Assembly: GCF_003014555.1 (NCBI RefSeq)
Contig: NZ_PYGE01000009.1
Span: forward strand, 62,001 to 126,000
From: Haloactinopolyspora alba
Lineage (GTDB): Bacteria; Actinomycetota; Actinomycetes; Jiangellales; Jiangellaceae
DNA length: 64,000 nt
Direction: 5' to 3'
Below the pieces are notes generated by a model. It searched no databases, was not told where the DNA came from, and worked only from the letters and a program-made list of their open reading frames with translations. A program made the translations under genes and the position numbers. Position 1 is the stretch's first letter, and every line of letters starts with the position of its first letter. Below, in pieces: positions 18,355 to 27,898 of this stretch.

Positions 18355-18466
18355 GACGTGAGCGATTGAGGCTCTTCGACCCGATCCGTGGGTGTGGTGA
18401 TCGCGCCGTGCTGCCTGGAGCGTTCCCTGTCGCGAGTTCGCTGGCGGCGCGGCGACGCACGCACAG

Positions 18467-18512
18467 TGACCGGATGCGACCAGTCCGCCGCGGCGAAGGC
18501 CGCATCCGGTCA
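18467..18512. terminator. Second inverted repeat in the same convergent junction
   Basis: Arms TGACCGGATGCG (18467-18478) and its exact complement (18501-18512) enclose a 22-nt loop containing the palindrome CGCCGCGGCG. It lies about 30 bp beyond the stop of the leftward 5'-nucleotidase gene and is well placed to end that transcript. Confidence 0.6.
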
Positions 18513-18542
18513 GCGTGAAGTTGCTATCGGTTCCGGAGTTAT

Positions 18543-20345
18543 CTACTCACCGGCGCTGATGAGGTCCACTCGGTCCGTTGCGGGCGCGACGACGCCACCT
18601 GGAACGGTCGGCAGGTAATTGCGGAAAGCCGCACGTGCCCTGCCGTGACGCTCCGGATCGGCGTAATCGGCGAACGCAGGGTGACCCCGTCGTCCGTATG
18701 CCATCGGAACCGTGGCGGCCACTCGGTACGTCTCGTCGGAAAGGATCGGTTCACCGTCGAGCGTCAAGCTTCCAGGGACGACCTTGCTGCCGATCGGCTG
18801 CGAGTCGTCGTATGCATAGTGAACATTGTCGGATACGGCCAGCGGCTCGAACCGGACGGCTCCATCGGCTGCCGCACTCCATTGCTGCTCGAGGACGTTC
18901 GTCAGCTGAGCGCCGGTCAGGGCTACGGTGACGATGCCATCGTCGGCCCTGTTGGCCGCCCGGGCGTCTCCGTAGGTGATCAGACCATCGCGGTCCCCCG
19001 CAGCATCGTCGGCTTCGTAGGTCAGATCAGCACCATAGCCTTGACCCGACTGCGTGCCGGCGACCGCGAGATCGGCATAGCCATCCTTCTCGGCTTTCGC
19101 GTTCGCGTCAGCAAGGTAGGAATCGGCGATGAGGTTGCCCAAGGCGCTTTCGCCGGAGGCGTCTCGTTCCTTGGTCACATCTTCGCGGATCTCGGCTACT
19201 GGCGTGCTGAGTGTCTCTGGAACCTTGCCGACCCAGTACTCGACCATGGCGGCCACCTCAGCATCGTCCTCGATGTCACGAGTGACGGCGTGATTCTCCG
19301 ACGTCAGAGTCTCACGCAGCACCTCGCCGGTCATCGGATCGAGCTGCATGTTGATCTCATTGACGATCCTGCCGAAACTACTTGCCATGAAGATCGGGCG
19401 CGGATCGCCCTCGGGGTCGTCCACGATGCAATTGAAGGAGAAATGCCGATGTCCCATCGATACCGCATCGATCTCGGCCGAGAGATTCGCGTTGATGTCG
19501 CCGACCAGATCGCCCGCCTGGCCACATTCGTTGTAGCCCGGCTTGTTCGGTAGCCTGGGCGGCCCGTCATGAAGATTCAGGATCACGGCCTCCACACCGC
19601 GTCCGCTCAACTGCTCGGCGAATCGGTTGGCCGTCTCGGCGATATTCAGGGCTTCGAGTTCGGGATGATAAGAGAGCGGCAGGCCCGGACGGTTCGGCGA
19701 GATGGTGAGACTGATGAATCCGACGGAGTGCACTCGGCCGCCATCGCTTCGAACCTTTTCGACATGGACCCCTGGGAGTATCGGCTTCTCCTTGTCGGCG
19801 GTGACGACGTTCCCCGTGTAGAACGGAAATTCAGCCCCTTCGAACAGCTCGCCGGTCGAGTCGGTGAAGCAACTGTCGAGGCCTACCGTTCCGAAACATT
19901 TTCCCTTCGCCATATGGTCCTTGATGAAGTCGACGGAATAGTCGAGTTCATGATTGCCGACTCCGGTGACGTCGAGGCCCATCATGTTCATCAGTTCGAT
20001 GGTCGGCTCGTCGCGATGAATCGTCGTCTCCGTGGGCCAGCCGGCGAAATTGTCACCCGTGCTGTACAGTATCGAGTTTTCCTGTCCGGCTTCGAGCCGA
20101 TCGACATGAGCGGCGAGATTGGCGGCACCGCCGACCCATATCACGTTTCCGTCGGCATCCGTCACCGTGCCGCTACGGGCTTGCTTTGCTTCGTGAAGTG
20201 CTCCGTGAAAGTCGGTGATGGCCAGTAACTGGACGTCCACGGGACCTTCCTCGGGCGCCGCGTTCGCCGGTGCTGCAATGAGGCCTGCCGCTGCCAACCC
20301 CGTGAGTGTCAAGGTGGCGCCCAGCCGTTTACGATTTGTTTCCAT
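18543..20345 (-). CDS. Secreted 5'-nucleotidase / 2',3'-cyclic phosphodiesterase-like protein
   Basis: A 600-residue UshA/YfkN-type enzyme, expected to dephosphorylate nucleotides outside the cell. A Sec signal peptide covers residues 1-29 (TGLAAAGLIAAPANA). The metallophosphatase domain shows ITDFHGAL, STGDNFAG, GVGNHELDYS, NLHDGPP and MGHRHFSFNC; the C-terminal nucleotide domain begins near residue 380 (GESALGNLIADSYL). The usual NGG-type motif in the third block reads HDG here. The ATG at 20345 follows GGAG. Base composition is visibly lower in G+C and codon use more relaxed than in neighbours, and an insertion-sequence scrap lies just upstream, so recent acquisition is likely. Single gene, convergent with the ThuA/dehydrogenase gene. 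Confidence 0.9.
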   Translation of the reverse strand: METNRKRLGATLTLTGLAAAGLIAAPANAAPEEGPVDVQLLAITDFHGALHEAKQARSGTVTDADGNVIWVGGAANLAAHVDRLEAGQENSILYSTGDNFAGWPTETTIHRDEPTIELMNMMGLDVTGVGNHELDYSVDFIKDHMAKGKCFGTVGLDSCFTDSTGELFEGAEFPFYTGNVVTADKEKPILPGVHVEKVRSDGGRVHSVGFISLTISPNRPGLPLSYHPELEALNIAETANRFAEQLSGRGVEAVILNLHDGPPRLPNKPGYNECGQAGDLVGDINANLSAEIDAVSMGHRHFSFNCIVDDPEGDPRPIFMASSFGRIVNEINMQLDPMTGEVLRETLTSENHAVTRDIEDDAEVAAMVEYWVGKVPETLSTPVAEIREDVTKERDASGESALGNLIADSYLADANAKAEKDGYADLAVAGTQSGQGYGADLTYEADDAAGDRDGLITYGDARAANRADDGIVTVALTGAQLTNVLEQQWSAAADGAVRFEPLAVSDNVHYAYDDSQPIGSKVVPGSLTLDGEPILSDETYRVAATVPMAYGRRGHPAFADYADPERHGRARAAFRNYLPTVPGGVVAPATDRVDLISAGE

Positions 20346-20639
20346 AGATTTCTCCAGGAGCTGGTACCGGAACGGCCCTCGTTATGGAAAATGCACAGTC
20401 AATACGCCGTTGTGGGCTGCCACGAGAGCATCTGGAACATTTCACAGTGAAGCATAGCGAATTGTGGCGGTCAAACCCGGAAACAGCGACTCGCCCCTTT
20501 ATCGGGCTCTTCACAGTCGAGGGTGTAGCGAGCGTGTGATTCCTCGCGGGCGGGTGCTTGACGCTACCTTCGCCTGTGCTGACAGGACCACGTTCTGCCG
20601 GCTCGACGGGCTCGGCCTCGATGTCGTCGGGCAGCGCCT

Positions 20640-20742
20640 CGAGACCGCCACCACCGAGGAACTGCCCGACGCGGTCGCGGTCATGGACCCCTTCCACGTG
20701 GTCCGCCTCGCCGGCGACACGCTGGATCAGTGCCGTCGCCTC
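20640..20742 (+). pseudogene. ISL3-family transposase fragment
   Basis: Frame 1 reads TATTEELPDAVAVMDPFHVV followed by RLAGDTLDQCRR, the block around a catalytic aspartate of ISL3-type DDE transposases (the usual form being KTATTEELPDA...VMDPFHVV). Nothing recognisable from the family precedes or follows, and no terminal repeats were found, so this is a short relic. It sits in the 509-bp gap between the 5'-nucleotidase start and the AbiEi-like remnant; the rest of that gap (20346-20639, 20743-20854) contains no gene I can support. Confidence 0.7.
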
Positions 20743-20854
20743 GACCGCGGCTGCCGCGATATCCACATCCGTCGCGATGGGCCGAGGTTGTCCACAGATC
20801 CGTGGTCGGGCCTGTCGGTGCCCGCCTTCCGGGCACACGATGCTCGGCGTGAGC

Positions 20855-21620
20855 ATGCCGGACGAACTGTGCCGCTTGGCTGAAGCCCAGGACGGCCTCG
20901 TGACCAGGAAGCAAGCGCTGGCATGTGGCATGAGCACCGACGCCCTCCGCCACCTTCTCGGTGCCGGGCGGCGCTGGCAGCGCGTTGTCCGAGGTGTCTA
21001 TGCCACGTTCACCGGGCCGCTCGGTCCACGTCACCGGGTTCGCGCGGCACTACTGCATGCCGGACCGTCCGCGATGGTCACGGGCGGCTATGCGTGTCGT
21101 GCCTACGGGATGCGATACGTGCCTGCGGACGCACCACTTGTCCTGCTGGTGCCGGACACGCTTTCCAGGACAGCCACCGCTCTCGCGCAGCTTCGACGGG
21201 TCGGTGGCCCTCGGCCAAGCCTGCTGGAAAGGCGCGCGCCTGGTGCGCCTGGCGCTCGACGACACCCGCGTCGGCTGCCACTCGGCACCCGAATGCGAGC
21301 TCCGGGACCTGGTTCGCACGTCGACGTTCCTCCCCGAACCGGCGTGGAACAGGCCGCTTCCGGGCACGTCGGACGGTGTCGTGATCCCGGACGCCTGCTG
21401 GCCCGAAGCTCGCGTCGTGGTGGAGATCGACTCGGCCGAGTGGCATCGGATGGGTGACCTGGTCGAGCAGACCGAGCGGCGCCGGGCGCGCTGCGCAGCG
21501 CTCGGATGGACCGTCCTCTCGATCTCACCGCGGCGACTGCGCGAGGACCGGATAGCCGTGCTCAGCGAGATCGAATCCGCCGTGCTGGCCGGATTCCGGC
21601 GAGGCGCGGTAGCGGTGTGA
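20855..21620 (+). pseudogene. Broken AbiEi-type antitoxin-domain / DUF559-like gene
   Basis: Two frames together resemble the common actinobacterial AbiEi-domain/DUF559 protein (about 300 residues). The N-terminal part is read from 20855: MPDELCRLAEAQDGLVTRKQ, then STDALRHLLGAGRRWQRVVRGVYATF and PLVLLVPDTLSRTATA. The C-terminal part is in the next frame from about 21215: ECELRDLVRTSTFLPEPAWN, VVVEIDSAEWHRM and WTVLSISPRRLREDR. The roughly 60 residues that normally join them are missing, so both a deletion and a frameshift are needed. It adjoins an ISL3 scrap. Confidence 0.65.
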
Positions 21621-21632
21621 GGTTGATGCTGC

Positions 21633-21707
21633 AGCGATGTGGGGTTGGTGGGGTTCGAGCCCAAGTAGGCCCACATCGCTATGGCCAGTAACTCCACATC
21701 GCTATGG
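21633..21707. repeat. CCACATCGCT short repeat cluster
   Basis: Two direct copies of CCACATCGCTATGG (21671-21684 and 21694-21707, period 23) and one inverted copy AGCGATGTGG (21633-21642) fill the gap between the AbiEi-like remnant and the convergent iclR gene. The inverted copy and the first direct copy can form a stem around a 28-nt loop. It probably serves as a structured junction or terminator. Confidence 0.65.
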
Positions 21708-21718
21708 TGCGGAGGGTT

Positions 21719-22516
21719 TCAGGCGGGTGCGATCTCGGTCTCGCCGTCGCCCTGTCCCGCGCGCAGCGACGCCGACAGTGCGGCGGCGATCCGGGTCATC
21801 TCGGCGATGAGCCGGTCCTGGTGGCGGGTGTCGAGACGCGCGGCCGGGCCGGAGACCGACAGCGCCGCCACCGGCTTGCCCACGACGAAGACCGGCACCG
21901 CGAGGCAGCGGACCCCTTCCTCCTCCTCGCCGGCGTCGGCGCCGTAGCCCTGCCGTGAGACGTTGTCGAGCTCGGTGAAGAAGGTCTCCCAGTCGGTGAT
22001 GGTGGCTTCGGTGCGCTTGGGCAGGCCGGTGCGTCGGATGATCTGTTCGGCATCGGCACGAGGGCTGAACGCCAGCAGCACCTTGCCCACGGCGCTGGAG
22101 TGCGGCAGCACCCGGTTGCCCACCTGAGTGAACATCCGCAGCCGGCGCGGCGCCGCGACCTGGGCGATGTAGACGACGTGGTTGCCGTCGAGCACGGCCA
22201 GGTTGGCGCTTTCCTGGCTGATCTCCGCGAGCTCGGCGAGATGCCGCTGCGCCCAGATGCCGAACAGTCTGGTGTAGGGCTCGCGCAGCTTCAGCACGCT
22301 GGGCCCGAGCAGATACCGCCGCGACTCCGGGTCCTGCCGGATGTAGCCGCGCGCGCCGAGCGTGGCCAGGAGCCGGTGGACCGTGGCCAGCGGCAGGCCG
22401 GTGTCCTGGATCAGCCCGGTGAGTCCGAGGGCGCCGTCGGAGCGCGCGAGGGCTTCGAGCACGTCGAGTGCGCGCTCGACCGACTGCACGCCGCGGGTGG
22501 GCTTGGAGTTGTTCAT
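21719..22516 (-). CDS. IclR family transcriptional regulator
   Basis: A 265-residue regulator: winged helix at residues 8-70 (RGVQSVERALDVLEAL, LPLATVHRLLATLGARGYIRQ), then the IclR effector domain (NLAVLDGNHVVYIAQV, LPHSSAVGKVLLAF, EEEGVRCLAVPVFV, AALSVSGPAARL). The ATG follows GGAGGATCGACG. It is divergent from the glcDEF operon and most likely controls it; the intergenic region carries TATCCA inverted repeats over the predicted start of transcription. A paralogue lies at 32.7-33.4 kb beside malate synthase. Confidence 0.92.
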   Translation of the reverse strand: MNNSKPTRGVQSVERALDVLEALARSDGALGLTGLIQDTGLPLATVHRLLATLGARGYIRQDPESRRYLLGPSVLKLREPYTRLFGIWAQRHLAELAEISQESANLAVLDGNHVVYIAQVAAPRRLRMFTQVGNRVLPHSSAVGKVLLAFSPRADAEQIIRRTGLPKRTEATITDWETFFTELDNVSRQGYGADAGEEEEGVRCLAVPVFVVGKPVAALSVSGPAARLDTRHQDRLIAEMTRIAAALSASLRAGQGDGETEIAPA

Positions 22517-22582
22517 CGTCGATCCTCCGGATCGGGGTATCCGCTGCTGGCGAGCGGAGCGTTGCGGATGGCGATCGAGCTA

Positions 22583-22651
22583 TTGACCGACCTGACGCAC
22601 GTCCGTAACATCCTATCCACTCTAAAGCAGAGTATATCCATCTAGTGGATA
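22583..22651 (+). promoter_or_regulatory. Promoter and IclR-type operator of the glc operon
   Basis: TTGACC (22583-22588), 17-nt spacer and TAACAT (22606-22611) make a good vegetative promoter. Just downstream are a TATCCA half-site (22614-22619), the inverted repeat ACTCT-AAAGC-AGAGT (22619-22633) and TATCCA-TCTAG-TGGATA (22635-22651). Repressor bound here would cover the transcription start. TATCCAC also overlaps the -10 of the malate synthase promoter at 33528. Confidence 0.65.
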
Positions 22652-22658
22652 ACGGTGC

Positions 22659-24119
22659 ATGCCGATGGCGATCGAAGATCTGCGGCAAGAACTGACGGGC
22701 CTTCTCGGGGACCGTGGTCTGCTGACCGAGTGGACGCAGCGCCGCACGTACGAGTCGGACGGACTGACCGGATACCGGATCGTTCCCGCGCTGGTCGCGC
22801 TTCCGGAGGACGTGCAGCAGGTGGTGGGTGTGGTCCGCGCCTGTGCGCGTCACGGCGTGCCGCTGGTTCCGCGCGGTGCCGGCACCGGGCTGTCCGGCGG
22901 AGCGCTGCCGCACGCGGACGGCGTGCTCATCGCGTTGTCGCGGATGCGCCGGATCGTCGAGGTCGATGCCGCCAACCAGCGCATCACCGTCGAGCCCGGC
23001 GTCACCAACGCGCAGGTCAGCCGTGCGGTGGCCGAACACGATCTCTATTACGCGCCGGATCCGTCCAGCCAGGTCGTGTGCTCGATCGGCGGCAACGTGG
23101 CCGAGAACTCCGGCGGCGCACACTGCCTGAAGTACGGCTTCACCACCCACCACGTCCTCGCCTGTGAGGTGGTGCTGCCGGACGGTGAGGTCGTCGAGCT
23201 CGGCGGCCCCACGCTCGACGCGCCCGGGTACGACCTGCGCGGAGTGTTCGTGGGGTCGGAGGGCACCCTCGGCATCGTCACCAAGGTGTCGCTGCGGCTG
23301 CTGCGCCGTCCGGACGCCGTGCGCACGCTGGTCGCCGACTTTCCGAGCCCGTCCGCGGCCGGTGATGCTGTTAGCGCGAACATCGCGGCCGGCATCGTCC
23401 CGGCGGCCGTCGAGATGATGGACAACCTCGCCATTCAGGCGTGCGAAGCCGACGCGCACGCGGGCTTCACGCTGGACGCCGGTGCCGCGCTCATCGTCGA
23501 GCTCGACGGACCGGCCGCCGAGTGCGATGCGGCCTTCGCCGACGTCACCCGGCTGTGCAACGAGAACGGCGCCACCAGTATCCGCATCGCGGGCGACGCC
23601 TCTGACCGCGACCTGATCTGGAAGGGACGCAAGGCGGCGTTCGCCGCGATGGGCCGGCTCTCGCCGGACTACTTCGTCCAGGACGGCGTCATCCCTCGGA
23701 CCAGGCTGGGGGAGTGCCTGGCGCGCATCGACGAGATGGCGGTGGAAGCGGGCCTCCGGGTGGCGAACGTCTTCCACGCCGGCGATGGAAATCTGCATCC
23801 ACTGGTGCTGTACACCGCGGCCGATCCGGAACAGGCCGAACGCGCCGAGACGCTCTCACGTCAGATCGCCGAGCTGTGCGTGTCCTTCGGCGGTTCGCTG
23901 TCCGGCGAGCACGGGATCGGCGCCGACAAGGCGTGCTCGATGCCGACGATGTTCACCGCGGACGATCTCGCGGTCATGGACCGGGTCCGGGCGGCGTTCG
24001 ACCCGCACGGGCGGTGCAACCCGGACAAGGTGTTTCCCACGCCGCGGCTGTGTGGCGAACGTCCGGGGCCGTACCGGCCCCATCCGCTCGAGTCGGCCGG
24101 CGTCATCGAGCGGATGTGA
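22659..24119 (+). CDS. glcD: FAD-linked glycolate oxidase subunit GlcD
   Basis: A 486-residue FAD-binding PCMH-type oxidase oxidising glycolate, or a related 2-hydroxy acid such as D-lactate, to the 2-oxo acid. FAD-binding blocks are VPLVPRGAGTGLSGGALP and SSQVVCSIGGNVAENSGGAH; the C-terminal oxidase domain has the family signatures FHAGDGNLHPLVLY and SGEHGIGADKA. Length matches GlcD (about 490-500). The ATG at 22659 or 22665 could be used; neither has a strong ribosome site. It heads a rightward operon with glcE, glcF and downstream transporter genes; calling the substrate glycolate rests on the three-subunit organisation and the nearby malate synthase. Confidence 0.88.
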   Translation: MPMAIEDLRQELTGLLGDRGLLTEWTQRRTYESDGLTGYRIVPALVALPEDVQQVVGVVRACARHGVPLVPRGAGTGLSGGALPHADGVLIALSRMRRIVEVDAANQRITVEPGVTNAQVSRAVAEHDLYYAPDPSSQVVCSIGGNVAENSGGAHCLKYGFTTHHVLACEVVLPDGEVVELGGPTLDAPGYDLRGVFVGSEGTLGIVTKVSLRLLRRPDAVRTLVADFPSPSAAGDAVSANIAAGIVPAAVEMMDNLAIQACEADAHAGFTLDAGAALIVELDGPAAECDAAFADVTRLCNENGATSIRIAGDASDRDLIWKGRKAAFAAMGRLSPDYFVQDGVIPRTRLGECLARIDEMAVEAGLRVANVFHAGDGNLHPLVLYTAADPEQAERAETLSRQIAELCVSFGGSLSGEHGIGADKACSMPTMFTADDLAVMDRVRAAFDPHGRCNPDKVFPTPRLCGERPGPYRPHPLESAGVIERM

Positions 24120-24125
24120 GCGCGG

Positions 24126-25349
24126 ATGACTTCCACGCGGAGCGCTTCGCCCGTCGCGGCCGCGGCGGTGCACCGGCCCGGCGACCTGGCCGCGGCCCGC
24201 GACGCCGTGCTGGCCGCACGCGAGGCCGACGCGAACATCCTGGTTCACGGCGCCGGCACGAAACTCGGCTGGGGCGGCCGTCCGGCTCCAGGTCGAAACT
24301 GGCACGTGGTCGACACCCGAGGGCTGAACCGACTGGTCAGGCACGACGCGGGGGACATGACCGCGTCCGTGCAGGCCGGCATGCCGCTGCGCGAACTCCA
24401 GGCGCAGCTGGCGCACGCCGGCCAAGAGCTCGCCGCCGATCCGTCGCGTCGTGCCAGGGGCGCGACGGTCGGCGGCGTCTACGCCGCCGGTGACGGCGGG
24501 CCGCGCAGGCATCACCACGGTGGTGTCCGGGATCTCGTCATCGGCACCACCGCGGTGCTGGCCGACGGCACCGTGGCCCGTAGCGGCGGCGACGTCATCA
24601 AGAACGTCGCCGGCTACGACCTCGGCAAGCTGTGGTCCGGGTCGCTGGGCACGCTGGGCCTGGTCGTGGAGATGACCGTCCGGCTGCACCCGCTGGCCGA
24701 GGCCGCACGCGCGGTGCGGGTACCCGCCGCGGCCGACGTCGCCACGGCCATCGTGCTCGACCTGCTGGCGAGCCCGGCCGAGCCCGTCGCCGTGGAGTGG
24801 TCCGGCGGCGCCGGCGGCGGTGCGCTGCTCGTCGGCGTCGAAGGGCGCGCGGCCGCGGTCGACGCACAGGTGGCTTCGGTGGCGGCGGTCGCGCGGCGGC
24901 ACGCGGCGACGGTGGAACCCGTCGACGGTGAGCCGGACGTCTGGGACGCCTGGCGGGAGGCACACGCCGGAGAACCCGGAGCCACGGTCGCGCGGGCAGC
25001 CACCAGGCCCGGTGACCTGGCGGCGGCCGCCGACGCCCTCGACGTGGCGGCCGACGGCACGTCGGTCGGGACGACACTGCACAGCCACGCCGGGCTCGGT
25101 CTGCACGACGCCGTCCTGCGTGGTGGCGACGCTGCCGAGCACGCCGCGGTGGCGGCGGCATGGCGCGAACGGATCCGTGCCATCGGCGGGTCCGTGGTGC
25201 TGCGCGATCGACCAGCCGGTGTCGACGAGCACGTCGACCCGTGGGGCGATCCAGGATCCGGGCGCCTGCTCGAGCTGATGCGCTCCGTCAAGTCGGCTCT
25301 GGACCCCGAGCGCCGCTTCGCGCCCGGACGCTTCGTGGGAGGGATCTAG
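24126..25349 (+). CDS. glcE: Glycolate oxidase FAD-binding subunit GlcE
   Basis: A 407-residue second flavin subunit, shorter in its FAD domain than GlcD. The FAD site reads ILVHGAGTKLGWGGRPAPGR, then GGVYAAGDGGPRRHHHGGVR and VIKNVAGYDLGKLWSGSLGTLG; the end, VKSALDPERRFAPGRFVGGI, is the classic GlcE finish. It starts 6 nt after glcD and is followed at once by glcF. It should pair with GlcD and pass electrons to the iron-sulfur subunit. Confidence 0.88.
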   Translation: MTSTRSASPVAAAAVHRPGDLAAARDAVLAAREADANILVHGAGTKLGWGGRPAPGRNWHVVDTRGLNRLVRHDAGDMTASVQAGMPLRELQAQLAHAGQELAADPSRRARGATVGGVYAAGDGGPRRHHHGGVRDLVIGTTAVLADGTVARSGGDVIKNVAGYDLGKLWSGSLGTLGLVVEMTVRLHPLAEAARAVRVPAAADVATAIVLDLLASPAEPVAVEWSGGAGGGALLVGVEGRAAAVDAQVASVAAVARRHAATVEPVDGEPDVWDAWREAHAGEPGATVARAATRPGDLAAAADALDVAADGTSVGTTLHSHAGLGLHDAVLRGGDAAEHAAVAAAWRERIRAIGGSVVLRDRPAGVDEHVDPWGDPGSGRLLELMRSVKSALDPERRFAPGRFVGGI

Positions 25350-25350
25350 C

Positions 25351-26613
25351 GTGGACCGCGAACGGATCGACGACTGCGTGCACTGCGGCTTCTGCCTGCC
25401 GGCCTGTCCCACGTACAGCCTGTGGGGCGAGGAGATGGACTCCCCGCGCGGCCGGATCCAGCTGATGAAGACCGCCCTCGACGGGGACACCCCGATCGAC
25501 GCCACCTGGGTGGGGCACATGGACGCCTGCCTCGGCTGCATGGCCTGCGTGTCCGCGTGCCCGTCCGGTGTGCGCTACGACGAGCTGATCGAATCGACCC
25601 GCGCCACGATCGAGGAGGAGCACCGGCGCCCGTGGCGCGACCGCCTGTTCCGGCGGCTGCTGTTCACGGTCTTCCCGGGCCGGCGGCGGTTGCGCGTGGC
25701 CGCGGCCGCCGCCTGGATCCATCAGCGGCTGGGCATCGCCGGCCTGTTGCGGCGCACCGGGCTGCGCGACCGGCTGCCGCCGCGGTTGCGGGCGCTGGAT
25801 GCCGTGACACCGGCGGTGCGGGCACGGGACCTGGTGCGCCGGACGCCGCACGTCACCGCCGCGGTCGGCGAACGCCGCCGGCGGGTCGGGTTCGTCAGCG
25901 GGTGTGTGCAGGAGGTGTTCTTCGGCGCCGTCAACGCGGCCACGGTGCGGGTGCTGGCGGCCGAGGGGTGCGACGTGGTGACGCCGCCGGCGCAGGGCTG
26001 TTGCGGTGCGCTCGAGCTGCACGGCGGCCGCGAGGAACCCGCGCTCGCGCGGGCTCGCGCCCTGGTCGACGTCTTCGCCGAGCTGGAGGTCGATGCCGTC
26101 GTCGTGAACGCCGCCGGCTGTGGTTCGGCGCTGAAGGACTACGGACGTCTGCTCGCCGACGACCCGCGCTACGCCGAGCGCGCCGGTGAGTTCGCCGCGA
26201 AGGTCCGCGACGTCACCGAGATGCTGGCGGATCTGGAACCGCGGACCGAGTACCGCCCGGTCGAGACGACCGTCGCGTACCACGACGCCTGCCACCTCGC
26301 CCACGCCCAAGGGGTCACCGGCGAACCGCGGACCGTGTTGCGACGGATCCCCGGTGTCGACCTGCGCCCGATCCTCGACGAGGGGCACTGCTGCGGCTCC
26401 GCGGGCATCTACAACCTCGTCCAGCCGGAGGCCGCCGATCAGCTCGGAAGCAGCAAGGCGCAGGCGCTGGCGGCCACCGGGGCCGACGTCGTCGTCACGA
26501 CGAATCCGGGATGCGCGCTGCAGATCGGGCGCTGGCTCGAACGCCCGGTGCTGCATCCGGTGCAGCTTCTCGACGCTGCCCTGGGGAACACGAGGAGTCT
26601 GGAGGCCCGATGA
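25351..26613 (+). CDS. glcF: Glycolate oxidase iron-sulfur subunit GlcF
   Basis: A 420-residue ferredoxin-type subunit. Two 4Fe-4S motifs appear: [12 protein letters not shown] at residues 9-20 and [12 protein letters not shown] near residue 62. Two CCG domains follow ([12 protein letters not shown], and [12 protein letters not shown] near the end), as in GlcF and heterodisulfide-reductase relatives. The GTG start lies one nucleotide after the glcE stop; the 3' end overlaps the next gene (ATGA). It likely delivers electrons to the quinone pool. Confidence 0.9.
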   Translation: MDRERIDDCVHCGFCLPACPTYSLWGEEMDSPRGRIQLMKTALDGDTPIDATWVGHMDACLGCMACVSACPSGVRYDELIESTRATIEEEHRRPWRDRLFRRLLFTVFPGRRRLRVAAAAAWIHQRLGIAGLLRRTGLRDRLPPRLRALDAVTPAVRARDLVRRTPHVTAAVGERRRRVGFVSGCVQEVFFGAVNAATVRVLAAEGCDVVTPPAQGCCGALELHGGREEPALARARALVDVFAELEVDAVVVNAAGCGSALKDYGRLLADDPRYAERAGEFAAKVRDVTEMLADLEPRTEYRPVETTVAYHDACHLAHAQGVTGEPRTVLRRIPGVDLRPILDEGHCCGSAGIYNLVQPEAADQLGSSKAQALAATGADVVVTTNPGCALQIGRWLERPVLHPVQLLDAALGNTRSLEAR

Positions 26614-27470
26614 ACCGTGACGAAGCCCTGGCCCGGCTGCGGGCCGTGGTCGATGCCGGCGGAGCCCTGATCGGTGCGGGCGCCGGCACCGGGCTGTCGG
26701 CCAAGTGCGCCGATGCCGGTGGCGGCGACCTGATCATCATCTACAACTCGGGGCGTTATCGGATGGCGGGGCGCGGCTCGCTCGCCGGCGTGCTGGCCTA
26801 CGGCGACGCCAACGAGATCGTCGTCGACATGGCGCGAGAGGTGCTGCCGATCGTGCGCGAGACCCCGGTGCTCGCCGGCGTGTGCGGCACCGACCCGTTC
26901 CGGCGGATGGACGTGTTCCTGCCGGAGCTGAAGCGGCTCGGGTTCGCCGGCGTGCAGAACTTCCCGACGGTCGGGCTGATCGACGGCGTCTTCCGGGCCA
27001 ACCTCGAGGAGACCGGGATGAGCTACGACCTCGAGGTCGAGATGGTCCGGCTCGCGCGCGAGCTCGACCTGCTGACCGCGCCCTACGTGTTCACGCCCGA
27101 CGAGGCCACGGCGATGGCCGGCGCCGGAGCCGACATCGTCGTGGCGCATCTGGGCCTGACGACCTCGGGCACCATCGGCGCGCGGACGGCCGTCTCGCTC
27201 GACGACGCCGTCGAACGGGTGCAGGCGATGCGTGACGCCGCTGTCGCCGTCGACCCGCAGGTCATCGTGCTGTGCCACGGCGGGCCGGTCGCGACGCCCG
27301 ACGATGCCGCCCACGTTCTCGAGCGCACGCACGGCGTGGCCGGGTTCTTCGGCGCCTCGAGCATGGAGCGGCTGCCGACCGAGACCGCGATGACCGACAC
27401 GATGCGCCGCTTCAAACAGCTCCGTCATGCGACCGGGAACGCGACCAGGGAACACGGAGGGACAGCGTGA
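26610..27470 (+). CDS. Phosphoenolpyruvate hydrolase-family TIM-barrel protein
   Basis: A 286-residue protein of the PEP-hydrolase-like family (related to the TIM-barrel half of Tm-1-type proteins). Supporting segments are [75 protein letters not shown] and [12 protein letters not shown]. The true reaction in this family is poorly known. The ATG at 26610 overlaps the glcF stop (ATGA), and it is followed at once by a cupin gene, so it belongs to the glc operon. A Tm-1-type ATP-binding partner, usual elsewhere, is not present. It may act on a C2/C3 acid metabolite, which is inference. Confidence 0.78.
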   Translation: MNRDEALARLRAVVDAGGALIGAGAGTGLSAKCADAGGGDLIIIYNSGRYRMAGRGSLAGVLAYGDANEIVVDMAREVLPIVRETPVLAGVCGTDPFRRMDVFLPELKRLGFAGVQNFPTVGLIDGVFRANLEETGMSYDLEVEMVRLARELDLLTAPYVFTPDEATAMAGAGADIVVAHLGLTTSGTIGARTAVSLDDAVERVQAMRDAAVAVDPQVIVLCHGGPVATPDDAAHVLERTHGVAGFFGASSMERLPTETAMTDTMRRFKQLRHATGNATREHGGTA

Positions 27471-27895
27471 TGAAGCTCAGCCAGGTCGATCCGCACAGCC
27501 GCGCCACCATGACGTTCGACTGGGGTGCGGTGAAGTGGTTCGTGCAACCGGGCACGACGCCCGGCGCGACGCTCTCGTTCGGCGAGGTCGTGCTCAACCC
27601 GGGGCAGGGGCACGACCGGCACAACCACGAGACCGCCGAAGAGGTGCTGTACGTGTTGTCCGGCGCCGGCGAGCAGATGCTCGACGATCAGGAGCCGTTC
27701 ACCGTCCACCCCGGCGACGTGATCCACGTGCCGAAGGGGATGTTCCACGCCACGCTGAACACCGGGTGGGCGCCGATGCGGCTCGTCGCGATCTACAACC
27801 CCGGCGGCGCGGAGGAACGGGCACTGGCCCAGCTGCCGGACTTCGCCGAGGTGCCGGCCGGAAGCGTGCCGACCTACGTCCGCCCGGGCGGGTAG
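27470..27895 (+). CDS. Small cupin-domain protein
   Basis: A 141-residue single-domain cupin. Motif 1 is GQGHDRHNHETAEEVLYVLSG and motif 2 is VHPGDVIHVPKGMFHATLN, giving the usual His/Glu metal-site ligands. The ATG at 27470 follows ACGGAGGG and overlaps the stop of the previous gene (the sequence GTGATG also allows a GTG start one codon earlier). Small cupins of this kind act as metal-dependent isomerases, dioxygenases or sugar/acid-binding proteins; no specific role can be assigned. It sits between the PEP-hydrolase-family gene and the permease genes of the same operon. Confidence 0.8.
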   Translation: MKLSQVDPHSRATMTFDWGAVKWFVQPGTTPGATLSFGEVVLNPGQGHDRHNHETAEEVLYVLSGAGEQMLDDQEPFTVHPGDVIHVPKGMFHATLNTGWAPMRLVAIYNPGGAEERALAQLPDFAEVPAGSVPTYVRPGG

Positions 27896-27898
27896 CCG

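Noticed and set aside
20464-20883. Intact 139-codon gene upstream of the AbiEi-like remnant
   Set aside because: Only about 33 residues in the middle match ISL3 transposases; the rest of the frame is unrelated and has no ribosome site.
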